A DNA stretch of 64,000 nucleotides from positions 25,847 through 89,846 of the forward strand of contig NZ_BBIU01000040.1 of NCBI RefSeq assembly GCF_000730645.1, given 5' to 3'. The translations under genes were made by a program, and so were the position numbers. This document shows positions 7,868 through 16,947 of this stretch, one piece after another (positions within the stretch are counted from its first letter, which is position 1; the number at the start of each line of letters is the position of its first letter). This DNA is from Pseudomonas parafulva NBRC 16636 = DSM 17004 (GTDB lineage Bacteria > Pseudomonadota > Gammaproteobacteria > Pseudomonadales > Pseudomonadaceae). The notes under the pieces are model-generated. The model had not been told where the DNA came from, ran no database searches, and was given only the letters and a program-made list of their open reading frames with translations.

Positions 7868-9159
7868 GCGTTGAACCAGCCCAGCTTGATGACGAACAGA
7901 ATGGAAAGGATGACCAGCGCCGCATTCAGGTCGCGGTGGCGGCCACTGATCAGCTTGATGGCTGTCCAGGCGATGAAGCCGAAGGCGATCCCATTGGCAA
8001 TCGAGTAGGTCAGCGGCATGGCCAGGGCGGTGACCACCACCGGCGCGGCTTCGGTAACGTCATCCCAGTTGATTTCTGCCAGGCCCGAGGCCATCAGCAC
8101 GGCAACGAACAGCAGGGCCGGCGCCGTGGCGAAGGCCGGTACGCTGCCGGCCAGCGGGGCGAAGAACAGCGCCAGCAGGAACAGCACGGCGACCACGATG
8201 GCCGTCAGGCCGGTGCGGCCACCTGCGCTCACGCCAGCGGCAGATTCGATGTAGCTGGTGGTGGTGGAAGTGCCCAGCAACGAACCGGCCATGGCGGCGG
8301 TGCTGTCGGCGATCAGGGCGCGGCCCATCTTCGGCATGTGCCCATCCTTGCCCATCAGCCCAGCGCGCTTGGCCACGCCGATCAGGGTGCCGGAATTATC
8401 GAACAGGTCGACGAACAGGAAGGCGAAGATCACGCTCACCAGCCCCACGTCCAGGGCGCCGGCGATGTCCAGCTGCAGGAAGGTAGGGGCCAGCGAAGGC
8501 GGCATGGAGACGATCCCGCCAAAGGGTGTGACGCCCATTGCAATGGCTGCCACGGTAACCGCCAGGATGCCGATCAGCACCGCGCCGCGCACCTTCAGCG
8601 CCTCCAGCCCCACAATCAGGAAGAAACCGAGGGTGGCCAGAATCGGCGCGGGCTGGCGCAAGTCACCCAGGCCCACCAGCGTGGCTGGGTTATCCACCAC
8701 AATCCCCGCGTTATGCAGGGCGATCAGTGCCAGGAACAGCCCGATGCCCGCAGCGATGGCTGAGCGCAGGGGTAGCGGAATGCTGTTGACGATCCACTCG
8801 CGGATGCGAAAGATCGACAACAGGAAGAACATCACCGCCGACAGGAACACCGCGCCCAGGGCTACCTGCCAGGTGTGGCCCATGTGCAGCACCACGGTGT
8901 AGGTGAAGAAGGCGTTCAGGCCCATGCCCGGCGCCAGGGCGATCGGGTAGTTGGCGATCAGGCCCATGGTGGTGGAGCCGATGGCGGCCGCCAGGCAGGT
9001 GGCGACGAACAGCGCACCCTTGTCCATGCCGGTCTCGCCGAGGATGCTCGGGTTGACGAACAGGATGTAGGCCATGGCCAGGAAGGTGGTGACGCCCGCC
9101 AGTATCTCGGTGCGCACATTGGTGTTGTGTGCTTTTAGTTGAAACAGCCTTTCCAGCAT
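7864..9159 (-). CDS. NCS2/AzgA-type purine permease
   Basis: 431 residues from ATG 9159 (MLERLFQLKAHNTNVRTE), preceded by GGGGAG. An alternative start ten codons upstream lacks this signal. Hydrophobic throughout with about 12-14 membrane helices. The N-terminal GVTTFLAMAYILFVNP, GMGLNAFFTY and the LFDNSGTLIGVAKRAG segment mark the AzgA-like branch of NCS2 (E. coli adenine and guanine/hypoxanthine permeases). Likely proton-linked uptake of adenine or hypoxanthine/guanine. It forms an ATGA-overlapping operon with trmA. Confidence 0.9.
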   Translation of the reverse strand: MLERLFQLKAHNTNVRTEILAGVTTFLAMAYILFVNPSILGETGMDKGALFVATCLAAAIGSTTMGLIANYPIALAPGMGLNAFFTYTVVLHMGHTWQVALGAVFLSAVMFFLLSIFRIREWIVNSIPLPLRSAIAAGIGLFLALIALHNAGIVVDNPATLVGLGDLRQPAPILATLGFFLIVGLEALKVRGAVLIGILAVTVAAIAMGVTPFGGIVSMPPSLAPTFLQLDIAGALDVGLVSVIFAFLFVDLFDNSGTLIGVAKRAGLMGKDGHMPKMGRALIADSTAAMAGSLLGTSTTTSYIESAAGVSAGGRTGLTAIVVAVLFLLALFFAPLAGSVPAFATAPALLFVAVLMASGLAEINWDDVTEAAPVVVTALAMPLTYSIANGIAFGFIAWTAIKLISGRHRDLNAALVILSILFVIKLGWFNA

Positions 9160-9359
9160 GCCCGCTCCCCGAGGCGCCCCCGGCGCCATGAATGTATCGA
9201 CCCCATCAGCAAAGCACAGACCGTACCGGTTGCCGTGGTTTTGCGTGGGGTGGAAAAAAGCCGCGCATCATACCAGCATGCCAGGCGGGGGCCTATGGCC
9301 GTTGGGGAAAGGGTTTAGCACGGCGTGTGCCCGCGATGGGGCCGGACCAGGCCAACCCT

Positions 9360-10580
9360 TCAGCCCTCGTGCAAGCGATCCCGCTTGGCCAGTGTCGGGA
9401 ATAGTTTTATCCACACCCCCGTCACCACCAGGGTGCCCACACCCCCGAGCACCACGGCAGGCACTGTGCCAAACCAGTGCGCGGTGACCCCGGATTCGAA
9501 CTCGCCGAGCTGATTCGAGGCACCGATGAACAGCCCATTGACTGCGCTGACACGTCCGCGCATCTCGTCCGGCGTCTCCAACTGCACGAACGCCCCGCGG
9601 ATCACCATGCTGATCATGTCGGCAGCCCCAAGCACCACCAGCACCGCCAGCGAGAACCAGAACGAGGTGGACAGGCCGAACGCGATGGTGGCCACGCCGA
9701 ACACGCCCACCGCCGTGAACATGGTCCGCCCCACCTTGCGCTCGAACGGGAACCGGGCCAGCCACACCGACATCAGCAAGGCGCCCACCGCTGGCGCTGA
9801 GCGCAGCAGCCCCAGGCCCATTGGCCCGGTCAGCAGGATGTCCTTGGCGAACACCGGCAGCAGTGCCGTTGCCCCGCCCAACAGCACGGCGAACAGGTCC
9901 AGCGAAATGGCGCCGAGGATGTCTGGCCGGCTGCGGATGAAGCGGATGCCTGCCAGCAACGACTCAAGGCTGGCGCGCCCGCGCTGGGCCACCTGGCCAC
10001 GGGCCTGCAGGCTCAGGGTCAGCACGCAGGCGATGGCATACAGGGCGACCGTTGGCCCGTAAACCCAAATGCTGCCAAAGGCATAGAGAAAACCGCCCAC
10101 GGCAGGCGCCACGATGGTTGCCGACTGGGTTGCCGATGCCGAGGCTGCCACGGCCCGTGGGAACAACCCGGCCGGTACAACGTTGGGCAGCAAGGCCTGT
10201 GTGGCGGGCATCTCGAACGAGCGGGTGGCCCCCAGCAGGAAGGCCAGGGCGAAGATCAGTTCGCGGGTGACATTGTCGGTAGCGCTGCCCACCGCGAGGG
10301 CCAGGGCGATCAGCCCCTGCAGGCTCTGGCAAAGGGCCGCCACCTTGCGCCGGTCATAACGGTCGGCCACATGGCCGGTGTGCAACATGAACAGTACCCG
10401 GGGTGCGAACTCCACCAGGCCCACCAGCCCCAGGTCCAACACGTTGCCCGTTAACTGGTAGAGGTGCCAGCCAATGGCCACGGTGAGCATCTGGAAACCG
10501 CTGGCGGTAAACACCCTGGCCAGCCAGAAGGCCAGAAAAGGGCGGTGATGGCGCAACAACTGCGGCGCAGAATCAGACAT
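9360..10580 (-). CDS. MFS transporter, EntS-like
   Basis: 406 residues from ATG 10580 (MSDSAPQLLRHHRPFLAFWLAR). Twelve hydrophobic segments. A loop motif HVADRYDRRKV after helix 2 is typical of the drug-exporter class of major facilitators, and the overall pattern is that of EntS/MFS_3 exporters. Substrate unknown. Transcribed divergently from cioAB. Confidence 0.85.
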   Translation of the reverse strand: MSDSAPQLLRHHRPFLAFWLARVFTASGFQMLTVAIGWHLYQLTGNVLDLGLVGLVEFAPRVLFMLHTGHVADRYDRRKVAALCQSLQGLIALALAVGSATDNVTRELIFALAFLLGATRSFEMPATQALLPNVVPAGLFPRAVAASASATQSATIVAPAVGGFLYAFGSIWVYGPTVALYAIACVLTLSLQARGQVAQRGRASLESLLAGIRFIRSRPDILGAISLDLFAVLLGGATALLPVFAKDILLTGPMGLGLLRSAPAVGALLMSVWLARFPFERKVGRTMFTAVGVFGVATIAFGLSTSFWFSLAVLVVLGAADMISMVIRGAFVQLETPDEMRGRVSAVNGLFIGASNQLGEFESGVTAHWFGTVPAVVLGGVGTLVVTGVWIKLFPTLAKRDRLHEG

Positions 10581-10936
10581 CGGAACCCTTGGCCTCGGCG
10601 CGTGGGGAAGCCTGCAGCCTATCATCTGTTTGTAACAAATGGTTGCTGTTTGCACGCCCGGGCATTTTTACGCCGCATTGGGAACCGGGGTGGGGCAACC
10701 GGTCACGCGGCAAACCACCACACGGCCAGTTGGGCCTTTCGGGGCTATGCTTGCAGGCATATCGTTGATCTGGGTCAATCGTTGCAATCGTAACGATCCC
10801 GCAACGGTTCGGCCTTCTGGCCGTAATCCCTGCACATCGAACAGAACAATTCCAACGCGCCGTACTCGACTACGTGGGGGCAGTGGGGCGACGGTGCCAC
10901 CGGCCCGATCGCCGGATTACCTGAAGAGGAAGCATT
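10581..10936. other. 356-bp divergent intergenic region before cioA
   Basis: No gene is visible. It holds the promoter of the MFS gene, an Anr/FNR box (listed separately) and the cioA Shine-Dalgarno GAGGAAG about 6 bp before ATG 10937. Confidence 0.6.
10765..10778 (+). promoter_or_regulatory. Anr/FNR box upstream of cioAB
   Basis: TTGATCTGGGTCAA matches the TTGAT-N4-ATCAA consensus at nine of ten positions. It lies about 160 bp before cioA. In Pseudomonas, Anr represses the cyanide-insensitive oxidase at low oxygen, so the site fits the downstream genes. Confidence 0.75.
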
Positions 10937-12373
10937 ATGTTCGGTCTAGAGGCTCTGGATCTCGCCCGGATCCAGTTCGCGTTTACCGTATCCTTTCACA
11001 TCCTGTTCCCGGCCATCACCATTGGCCTGGCAAGCTACCTGGCCGTGCTCGAAGGCCTTTGGCTGAAGACCGACAAACAGGTCTACCGGGACCTCTATCA
11101 CTTCTGGTCGAAGATCTTTGCTGTCAACTTCGGCATGGGGGTGGTGTCTGGCCTGGTCATGGCCTACCAGTTCGGCACCAACTGGAGCCGGTTCTCCGAG
11201 TTCGCAGGTTCGGTCACCGGGCCGTTGCTCACCTACGAAGTCCTCACCGCGTTCTTCCTTGAAGCAGGCTTTCTGGGCGTAATGCTGTTTGGCTGGAACC
11301 GGGTAGGGCGTGGCCTGCACTTTTTCGCCACCTGCATGGTGGCGCTCGGTACGCTGGTGTCCACATTCTGGATCCTGGCCTCCAACAGCTGGATGCAGAC
11401 CCCCCAGGGCCACGAAATCATCGATGGCCGCGTCATACCGGTGGACTGGCTGGCGATCATCTTCAACCCCTCGTTCCCGTTCCGCCTGATGCACATGGCC
11501 ACGGCAGCCTTTGTCGCCACCGCCTTCTTCGTCGGTGCGTCGGCGGCCTGGCACCTGCTGCGCGGGCGCGACAACCCCTCGGTGCGCAAGATGCTGTCGA
11601 TGGCCATGTGGATGGCCCTGATCGTGGCGCCCGTGCAGGCGCTGATCGGCGACTTCCACGGCCTGAACACGCTCAAGCACCAGCCGGTAAAAATTGCCGC
11701 CATCGAAGGCCACTGGGAGAACAAGCCGGGCGAGGCAACGCCGTTGATCCTGTTCGGCATCCCTGACATGCAGGCTGAAACCACCCGCTTCAAGCTCGAG
11801 ATACCCGTACTCGGCAGCCTCATCCTCACCCACAGCCTGGACCAGCAGGTACCGGCGATGAAGGAATTCCCGCCCGAGGACCGGCCCAACTCCACCATCA
11901 TCTTCTGGTCGTTCCGCATCATGGTGGCGCTCGGCATGCTCATGATTGCGGCCGGCCTGTGGAGCCTGTGGCTGCGCAAGGGTGGCAAGCTGTACACCTC
12001 GCGCCCGTTCCTGCATTTCGTCACCTGGATGGGGCCGTCTGGGTTGCTGGCGATTCTTGCCGGCTGGTTCACTACGGAAATCGGTCGCCAGCCCTGGGTG
12101 GTGTATGGGGTCATGCGCACCGCCGACGGTGTGTCCAACCACAGCTACACCCAGCTGGGCTTCACCCTGGTGGCCTTCGTGGTGGTGTATTTCGCCCTGT
12201 TCGGCACCGGCTTTGCCTACATGATGCGCCTGGTGCGCAAAGGGCCGCATACCGGTGAAGGGGATCAGCCGCGCCCGGGTGGGCCAGGCCAGCAACGTAC
12301 GCCAGCACGGCCGTTGTCCGCCGCCGACGACAGCAGCGATGCTGCCACTGCAGACCTGAGCAAGGGGAACTGA
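10937..12373 (+). CDS. cioA: Cyanide-insensitive terminal oxidase (bd-type) subunit I
   Basis: 478 residues, with about nine membrane helices, homologous to CydA. The N-terminal haem ligand His21 lies in the first helix (FAFTVSFHILFPAIT), and the quinol-binding loop carries GRQPW. The Q-loop is short, as in the CIO subclass rather than the long-loop E. coli enzyme. It oxidises ubiquinol and reduces O2 to water without proton pumping and resists cyanide. cioB begins 4 bp after the stop. Confidence 0.96.
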   Translation: MFGLEALDLARIQFAFTVSFHILFPAITIGLASYLAVLEGLWLKTDKQVYRDLYHFWSKIFAVNFGMGVVSGLVMAYQFGTNWSRFSEFAGSVTGPLLTYEVLTAFFLEAGFLGVMLFGWNRVGRGLHFFATCMVALGTLVSTFWILASNSWMQTPQGHEIIDGRVIPVDWLAIIFNPSFPFRLMHMATAAFVATAFFVGASAAWHLLRGRDNPSVRKMLSMAMWMALIVAPVQALIGDFHGLNTLKHQPVKIAAIEGHWENKPGEATPLILFGIPDMQAETTRFKLEIPVLGSLILTHSLDQQVPAMKEFPPEDRPNSTIIFWSFRIMVALGMLMIAAGLWSLWLRKGGKLYTSRPFLHFVTWMGPSGLLAILAGWFTTEIGRQPWVVYGVMRTADGVSNHSYTQLGFTLVAFVVVYFALFGTGFAYMMRLVRKGPHTGEGDQPRPGGPGQQRTPARPLSAADDSSDAATADLSKGN

Positions 12374-12376
12374 GCC

Positions 12377-13384
12377 ATGGGTATCGATCTTCCACTGATC
12401 TGGGCTGTCATCATCATCTTCGGCGTGATGATGTACGTGGTGATGGACGGCTTTGACCTCGGCATCGGCATGCTCTTCCCTTTCGTCAAAGGTGAGCGTG
12501 ACCGGGACGTGATGATGAACACCGTTGCCCCCGTGTGGGACGGTAATGAAACCTGGCTGGTACTGGGAGGTGCCGGGTTGTTCGGTGCCTTCCCGATGGC
12601 GTACGCCGTGGTCCTCGAAGCCCTGTACCTGCCGTTGATGCTGATGCTGATCGGCCTGATTTTCCGCGGCGTGGCGTTCGAGTTCCGCTTCAAGGCCAGC
12701 GCCCAGCGCCGGCATCTGTGGGACAAGGCTTTCATCGGCGGCTCGCTGGTGGCCACGTTCTTCCAGGGGGTAGCGCTGGGTGCCTTCATTGAAGGTTTCA
12801 AGGTGGTGGACCGCCATTTCGCCGGCGGTACGCTGGACTGGCTGACACCCTTCAGCCTGTTCTGTGGCCTGGGACTGATCGTGGCGTACTCGCTGCTGGG
12901 CTGCACCTGGCTGATCATGAAGACCGAAGGGCCGCTGCAGGAGCAGATGCACAACCTTGGCCGCCCGTTGGCCCTGGTGCTGCTGGCGGTGATCGGCATC
13001 GTCAGCCTGTGGACACCGGTGGCTTATCCACAGATCGCCGAGCGCTGGTTCAGCATGCCCAACCTGATCTGGTTCATGCCGGTACCGGTGCTGGTGCTGG
13101 TGACCTTCTACGGGCTGTTCAAGGCAGTGGCGCGCAGCGCGAATTACGCGCCATTCCTGCTGACCCTGGTGTTGATCTTCCTTGGCTACAGCGGCCTGGG
13201 CATCAGCCTTTGGCCGAACATCATCCCGCCGTCCATCTCCATCTGGGAGGCCGCCGCGCCGCCGCAGAGCCAAGGCTTCATGCTGGTCGGCACCTTGTTC
13301 ATCCTGCCTTTCATCCTGGGTTACACCTTCTGGAGCTACTACGTGTTCCGCGGCAAGGTGACTCACGATCAGGGCTATCACTAG
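12377..13384 (+). CDS. cioB: Cyanide-insensitive terminal oxidase subunit II
   Basis: 335 residues with eight or so membrane helices and the CydB signatures YVVMDGFDLGIGMLFPF and TVAPVWDGNETWLVLGG near the N-terminus. Partner of CioA in the cytoplasmic membrane. Tight spacing to cioA and to the small ORF 11 bp downstream indicates one operon. Confidence 0.96.
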   Translation: MGIDLPLIWAVIIIFGVMMYVVMDGFDLGIGMLFPFVKGERDRDVMMNTVAPVWDGNETWLVLGGAGLFGAFPMAYAVVLEALYLPLMLMLIGLIFRGVAFEFRFKASAQRRHLWDKAFIGGSLVATFFQGVALGAFIEGFKVVDRHFAGGTLDWLTPFSLFCGLGLIVAYSLLGCTWLIMKTEGPLQEQMHNLGRPLALVLLAVIGIVSLWTPVAYPQIAERWFSMPNLIWFMPVPVLVLVTFYGLFKAVARSANYAPFLLTLVLIFLGYSGLGISLWPNIIPPSISIWEAAAPPQSQGFMLVGTLFILPFILGYTFWSYYVFRGKVTHDQGYH

Positions 13385-13395
13385 GAGGCTGAAAA

Positions 13396-13548
13396 ATGAC
13401 CAGTAACCAGGGTGCGGAGCAGAAGAAACCCTTGTGGCAGCGCCTGGGCTGGCTGCTGCTCATCTGGGCGATGAGCGTGGCGGCACTGGGTGTGGCGGCC
13501 TGGGTGATGCGGCTGTTCATGAGCGCAGCCGGGCTGACCACCCACTGA
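13396..13548 (+). CDS. Small bd-oxidase-associated membrane protein (DUF2474, CydX-like role)
   Basis: 50 residues with a strong TAGGAGG 6-7 bp before ATG 13396. A charged N-terminus (SNQGAEQKKPLWQR) precedes a single membrane helix at about residues 18-44. DUF2474 proteins commonly follow cioB; by analogy with CydX they may stabilise the haem-containing core. The distance to cioB, the ribosome site and the terminator right behind it all support a real gene. Confidence 0.85.
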   Translation: MTSNQGAEQKKPLWQRLGWLLLIWAMSVAALGVAAWVMRLFMSAAGLTTH

Positions 13549-13556
13549 GCGTTAGC

Positions 13557-13588
13557 GGGGCTGCCAGGCAGCCCCGGCACTTTTATTT
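13557..13588 (+). terminator. Terminator of the cio operon
   Basis: A perfect GGGGCTGC/GCAGCCCC stem with a 3-nt loop is followed by GGCAC and TTTTATTT. It overlaps the end of the convergent rlmG gene by a few bases. Confidence 0.85.
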
Positions 13589-14707
13589 GCGCGCTTTGAG
13601 CACGACGAACTTGGGCGTTGCCGCCACCTGTTCCACACCGCGGAACAGGCGGGCAAGCTTGCTGTGGTAGCCCAGGTGGCGGTTACCCACGATATATAGC
13701 GCGCCACCCACTACCAGCGCTTCGCGGGCCTGCTGGAACATGCGCCAGGCCAGGAAATCACCCACCACCTGCTGCTGGTGAAACGGTGGGTTGCACAGCA
13801 CAACGTCCAGGGATTGCTTCTCGACCCCTGCCAGGCCATCGCCCGCCAGGAACGTGGCCGGGCGCTCGCCCAGGGCTGCCTGCCAGTTTTCTTGCGCGGA
13901 CTGCACGGCCATGTAGGACTCATCGACCAAGGTGTAGTGCGCGTCCGGGTTGGCCATGGCGCTGGCAATGGCCAGCACCCCGTTGCCACACCCCAGGTCT
14001 GCTACCCGGGCGCTGCCCAGGTTCCCAGGCAGGTGAGGCAAGAACGCCCGGGTGCCGATATCCAGCCCCTCTCGGCAAAACACGTTGGCATGGTTGACCA
14101 GCTCCAGCGCCGGTGCCTCCAGGCGGTAACGGCTGGGGTACGGTGAGCAGGCGAGCGGTTGCTGTGCGGGGGTTGCCGTCAGCAGCCGGGCTTTTTTCTG
14201 CGCCAGTGAGGCCTGTACTGGGCCGATGTATTTTTCCATCAGCTCGCCGGCTGCACGCGGCAGGTGCTTGATCATGGCGCCGGCCATCACCTGCGCACCC
14301 GCGGCGAGGTGGCCTTGCAGGCGAATCAGCTGCTCTTCAAGCAATGCCAGGGTCTTGGGGACACGGATCAGCACGCGGTCGAATTCACCTTGCCAATGCT
14401 CGCTGGCCGGTATGAACGGCACGCTGTCGAATGACAAGCCACGACGCACCAGGTTCTTGCCCAATGCGAGGTGTGCCAGGTGTGAATCGCCACTGCTGAC
14501 CACCTGCACATGGCCGGCCAGGCTGGCCGCCAGGGCGCCAAAACTGTCATTGAGCACCAGCACTCGCCAGCCAGCCTGGGGCACCTGCTGGTGCAACTGC
14601 TCAAGCAGGTATTCGTCGGCGGCGTCGAACGCCTGCAGTGGGTCATTGGCCTGCTCGGGCTGGCGGATCAGGTCGAGGGCAGCAAAAGGGGTGGTCAACA
14701 GGGGCAT
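13583..14707 (-). CDS. rlmG: 23S rRNA (guanine-N2)-methyltransferase RlmG
   Basis: 374 residues with the duplicated RsmC/RlmG architecture: a degenerate N-terminal methyltransferase-like half and an active C-terminal Rossmann half. The active half has VADLGCGNGVLAIA for SAM and the catalytic NPPFH motif. Predicted to make m2G1835 in 23S rRNA. Start MPLLTTPFAALDL fits the family length. Confidence 0.92.
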   Translation of the reverse strand: MPLLTTPFAALDLIRQPEQANDPLQAFDAADEYLLEQLHQQVPQAGWRVLVLNDSFGALAASLAGHVQVVSSGDSHLAHLALGKNLVRRGLSFDSVPFIPASEHWQGEFDRVLIRVPKTLALLEEQLIRLQGHLAAGAQVMAGAMIKHLPRAAGELMEKYIGPVQASLAQKKARLLTATPAQQPLACSPYPSRYRLEAPALELVNHANVFCREGLDIGTRAFLPHLPGNLGSARVADLGCGNGVLAIASAMANPDAHYTLVDESYMAVQSAQENWQAALGERPATFLAGDGLAGVEKQSLDVVLCNPPFHQQQVVGDFLAWRMFQQAREALVVGGALYIVGNRHLGYHSKLARLFRGVEQVAATPKFVVLKARK

Positions 14708-14803
14708 GGCGTCTGGCTCGGGTACGAATCTGCCCGTTGCGGTTCGCCGCGGGCTTTGCCGGGCGATTCTACAGCGCTTTGCCGAAGGTCGCAGGCTCGA
14801 ACG

Positions 14804-15511
14804 TCAGATCCAGCCGCGCAGGGCAGCAATGGCCACGGCGCCAGCCTTGTTGGCCGCGTTGGTTTTGGTGATCACGCTGCGAATGTGAAAATTGACCGTG
14901 CTTTGCGACAGGGACAGGATGCAGGCCACGTCGGCGGCGGTTTTGCCGGCGGCGGACCACTTCAATACCTCAAGCTCCCGCTCGCTCATTTTCGGTTGAG
15001 GCGGGCAAAGTGCATCCAGATGATGCTCGGAGAGTACCGCATGCAGGGTGTGGCACATCCACTGGACGCTACCCGCCTTGTCGTACAGTTCAGCCGTTTC
15101 AATTCTGCCTGCGGGCCTGGCCACGCTCATTTGGCTTTCGTTGTGCTGCAAGTCGTGAAGTGACTGTGTCCAGCCGTGCCGAAGGCCATGCTGGCATGCC
15201 GCCTCGCGCACATGAGGGGCTTCTTTGTAGAGTTCGTCAGTCCACAGTACGGGTGTGGTGGAGGTGTGGCTGGCGATGCTGGCGCTGTCCTGCTTGTAAA
15301 AGTCTTCATCCTGGTAGCACAGGATCCAGTCGCTCGGGTAATTGCTATAGAGGTAAAAATGCGGGGTTTGCGTGGCGATCTGTATGCGCAGGTTCAAGCC
15401 GAGGTAGTCGAAGTCAAGATCCTGGGTAAGGTGCACAGCGATATCGAACAGTTTCCGCGGGTGGCGCTCGCTCACAAAGGCGTGAAGATGCTCTGGCTTC
15501 CAGTGAAACAT
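14804..15511 (-). CDS. ppoR: LuxR-family solo regulator, PpoR-like
   Basis: 235 residues from ATG 15511 (MFHWKPEHLHAFV), matching the length of P. putida PpoR. An N-terminal autoinducer-binding domain (SNYPSDWILCYQDEDFY) precedes a C-terminal GerE helix-turn-helix (SERELEVLKWSAAGKTAADVAC...). No luxI-type synthase gene occurs anywhere in the window, so this is a LuxR solo. PpoR is reported to respond to 3-oxo-C6-homoserine lactone; that is literature knowledge, not visible here. Confidence 0.85.
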   Translation of the reverse strand: MFHWKPEHLHAFVSERHPRKLFDIAVHLTQDLDFDYLGLNLRIQIATQTPHFYLYSNYPSDWILCYQDEDFYKQDSASIASHTSTTPVLWTDELYKEAPHVREAACQHGLRHGWTQSLHDLQHNESQMSVARPAGRIETAELYDKAGSVQWMCHTLHAVLSEHHLDALCPPQPKMSERELEVLKWSAAGKTAADVACILSLSQSTVNFHIRSVITKTNAANKAGAVAIAALRGWI

Positions 15512-15631
15512 CTGAAGTCTCCAGTGGGCATCGGAGCCCAATCCGTATGGGTGCCGGTTTGAGTGTAGGAAACGTTTCAGCCCATCGTTGGTACATTTGG
15601 CTATAGCAGGCGGGCTTTTCTGTGACGGAAT

Positions 15632-15647
15632 GTGCCGCGAACGGCAC
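15632..15647. promoter_or_regulatory. Inverted repeat between ppoR and fpr
   Basis: GTGCCG-CGAA-CGGCAC, a perfect 6-bp inverted repeat in the divergent region, 76 bp before the fpr start. It could be an operator or a leader hairpin of fpr. Confidence 0.35.
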
Positions 15648-15723
15648 TAGGCCCCACAAAGCAGTGGTTTTTATCCAGACTACTTTGCGCGACACTGTAT
15701 GGACCCCGTATTTGGAGCCCGAC

Positions 15724-16500
15724 ATGACCGCCAGCGCTGAGAAATTCACTCGTCAGACCCTGCTCGATGTTCAGCGGTTGACGCCGAACCTGTTCAGCCT
15801 GCGAGTCACGCGCGATGCGGGCTTTCGCTTCCGCTCGGGTCAGTTTGCCCGCCTGGGGGTGAGCAAGGCCGATGGCAGTGTGGTGTGGCGAGCCTATTCG
15901 ATGGTCAGCGCGCCGCACGACGAGTACCTCGACTTCTTCTCCATCGTAGTACCCGGTGGCGAATTCACAAGCGAGCTGAGCCGCCTGGGTGCAGGCGACA
16001 CGCTGTTGATAGACCGCCAGGCATTCGGGTTCCTGACGCTTGACCGCTTCACCGGCGGGCGCGACCTGTGGCTGTTGGCAACCGGCACAGGCATTGCGCC
16101 GTTCATGTCGATCCTGCAGGACTTCGAAGCCTGGGAGCGTTTCGACAACATCAAGCTGGTGTATTCGGTACGCGAGGCCAAAGAGCTGGCATACGTCGAT
16201 GAAATCAACGCCCTTGAGCAGCGTGATTACCTGGCGGAGTACGCCGGCAAACTGCAGTTCATTCCTGTAGTCACCCGCGAGCAGCACCCCGGCGCCCTGA
16301 CCCAGCGCATCACCACCCTGATCGAGAACGGTGAGCTGGAGCGGGCAGCGGGGTTGGCGCTGTCCCCCGAGCACTCGCGCATCATGCTGTGCGGCAACCC
16401 TGAGATGATTGATGAGACGCGCAAGGTGCTCAAGGCGCGCGACCTGCAGTTGAGCCTGAGCAAGCGCCCTGGCCAGGTTGCGGTGGAAACCTACTGGTAA
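15724..16500 (+). CDS. fpr: Ferredoxin-NADP+ reductase
   Basis: 258 residues from ATG 15724 (MTASAEKFTRQTLLDV). FAD-binding RAYS at 56-59, NADP-binding GTGIAP at 121-126 and a C-terminal aromatic (VETYW) typical of bacterial subclass Fpr. Exchanges electrons between NADPH and ferredoxin or flavodoxin, used in oxidative-stress defence and FeS repair. P. putida has two paralogues; position next to ppoR suggests this is the one called fprB, but I cannot prove that. The frame is open further upstream, but the family N-terminus fixes the start. Confidence 0.93.
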   Translation: MTASAEKFTRQTLLDVQRLTPNLFSLRVTRDAGFRFRSGQFARLGVSKADGSVVWRAYSMVSAPHDEYLDFFSIVVPGGEFTSELSRLGAGDTLLIDRQAFGFLTLDRFTGGRDLWLLATGTGIAPFMSILQDFEAWERFDNIKLVYSVREAKELAYVDEINALEQRDYLAEYAGKLQFIPVVTREQHPGALTQRITTLIENGELERAAGLALSPEHSRIMLCGNPEMIDETRKVLKARDLQLSLSKRPGQVAVETYW

Positions 16501-16506
16501 TTACTG

Positions 16507-16534
16507 CCTGCGAACGGCGGGCGCCGCTCGCAGG
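16507..16534. terminator. Bidirectional hairpin between fpr and mscL
   Basis: CCTGCGA and TCGCAGG arms enclose an inner CGGC/GCCG stem, placed between the convergent stops. No U-tract is seen. Confidence 0.5.
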
Positions 16535-16542
16535 GTACTGCC

Positions 16543-16947
16543 TCAGGGGCGGTTTTTAAGCAGGTCGCGGATTTCGGTAAGCAGCGTTTCTTCAGGCGAC
16601 GGAGCAGGCGGCACGCTTGGCGCCACGGCTTCTTCGCGCTTGAGGCGGTTGATGGCCTTCACACCCATGAAGATGGCGAAGGCGATAATCACGAAGTCGA
16701 TGACGGTCTGGATGAACTTGCCATAAGCCAGCACCACCGCCGGGATATCGCCCTGGGCAGCTTTCAGGGTGATGGCCAGGTCGCTGAAATCGACACCGCC
16801 GATCAACAGCCCCAGTGGCGGCATGACCACATCCCCAACGAAGGACGAGACGATCTTGCCGAAGGCCGCGCCGATGATGATACCGACCGCCATGTCGACG
16901 ACGTTGCCTTTGACCGCGAAGGCCTTGAACTCACTGATCATGCCCAT
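16543..16947 (-). CDS. mscL: Large-conductance mechanosensitive channel
   Basis: 134 residues from ATG 16947 (MGMISEFKAFAVKGNVVDMAVG), preceded by AAGGAA. The pore helix VVDMAVGIIIGAAFGKIVSSFVGDVVMPP and a second membrane helix (YGKFIQTVIDFVIIAFAIFMGVK) are intact, with a C-terminal amphipathic bundle helix. Inner-membrane homopentamer that opens under hypo-osmotic stress. Confidence 0.97.
   Translation of the reverse strand: MGMISEFKAFAVKGNVVDMAVGIIIGAAFGKIVSSFVGDVVMPPLGLLIGGVDFSDLAITLKAAQGDIPAVVLAYGKFIQTVIDFVIIAFAIFMGVKAINRLKREEAVAPSVPPAPSPEETLLTEIRDLLKNRP

Noticed and set aside
10946..13381. An 811-codon minus-strand frame opposite cioAB
   Set aside because: Antisense shadow of two well-supported oxidase genes; His/Gln-rich translation is typical of such shadows.
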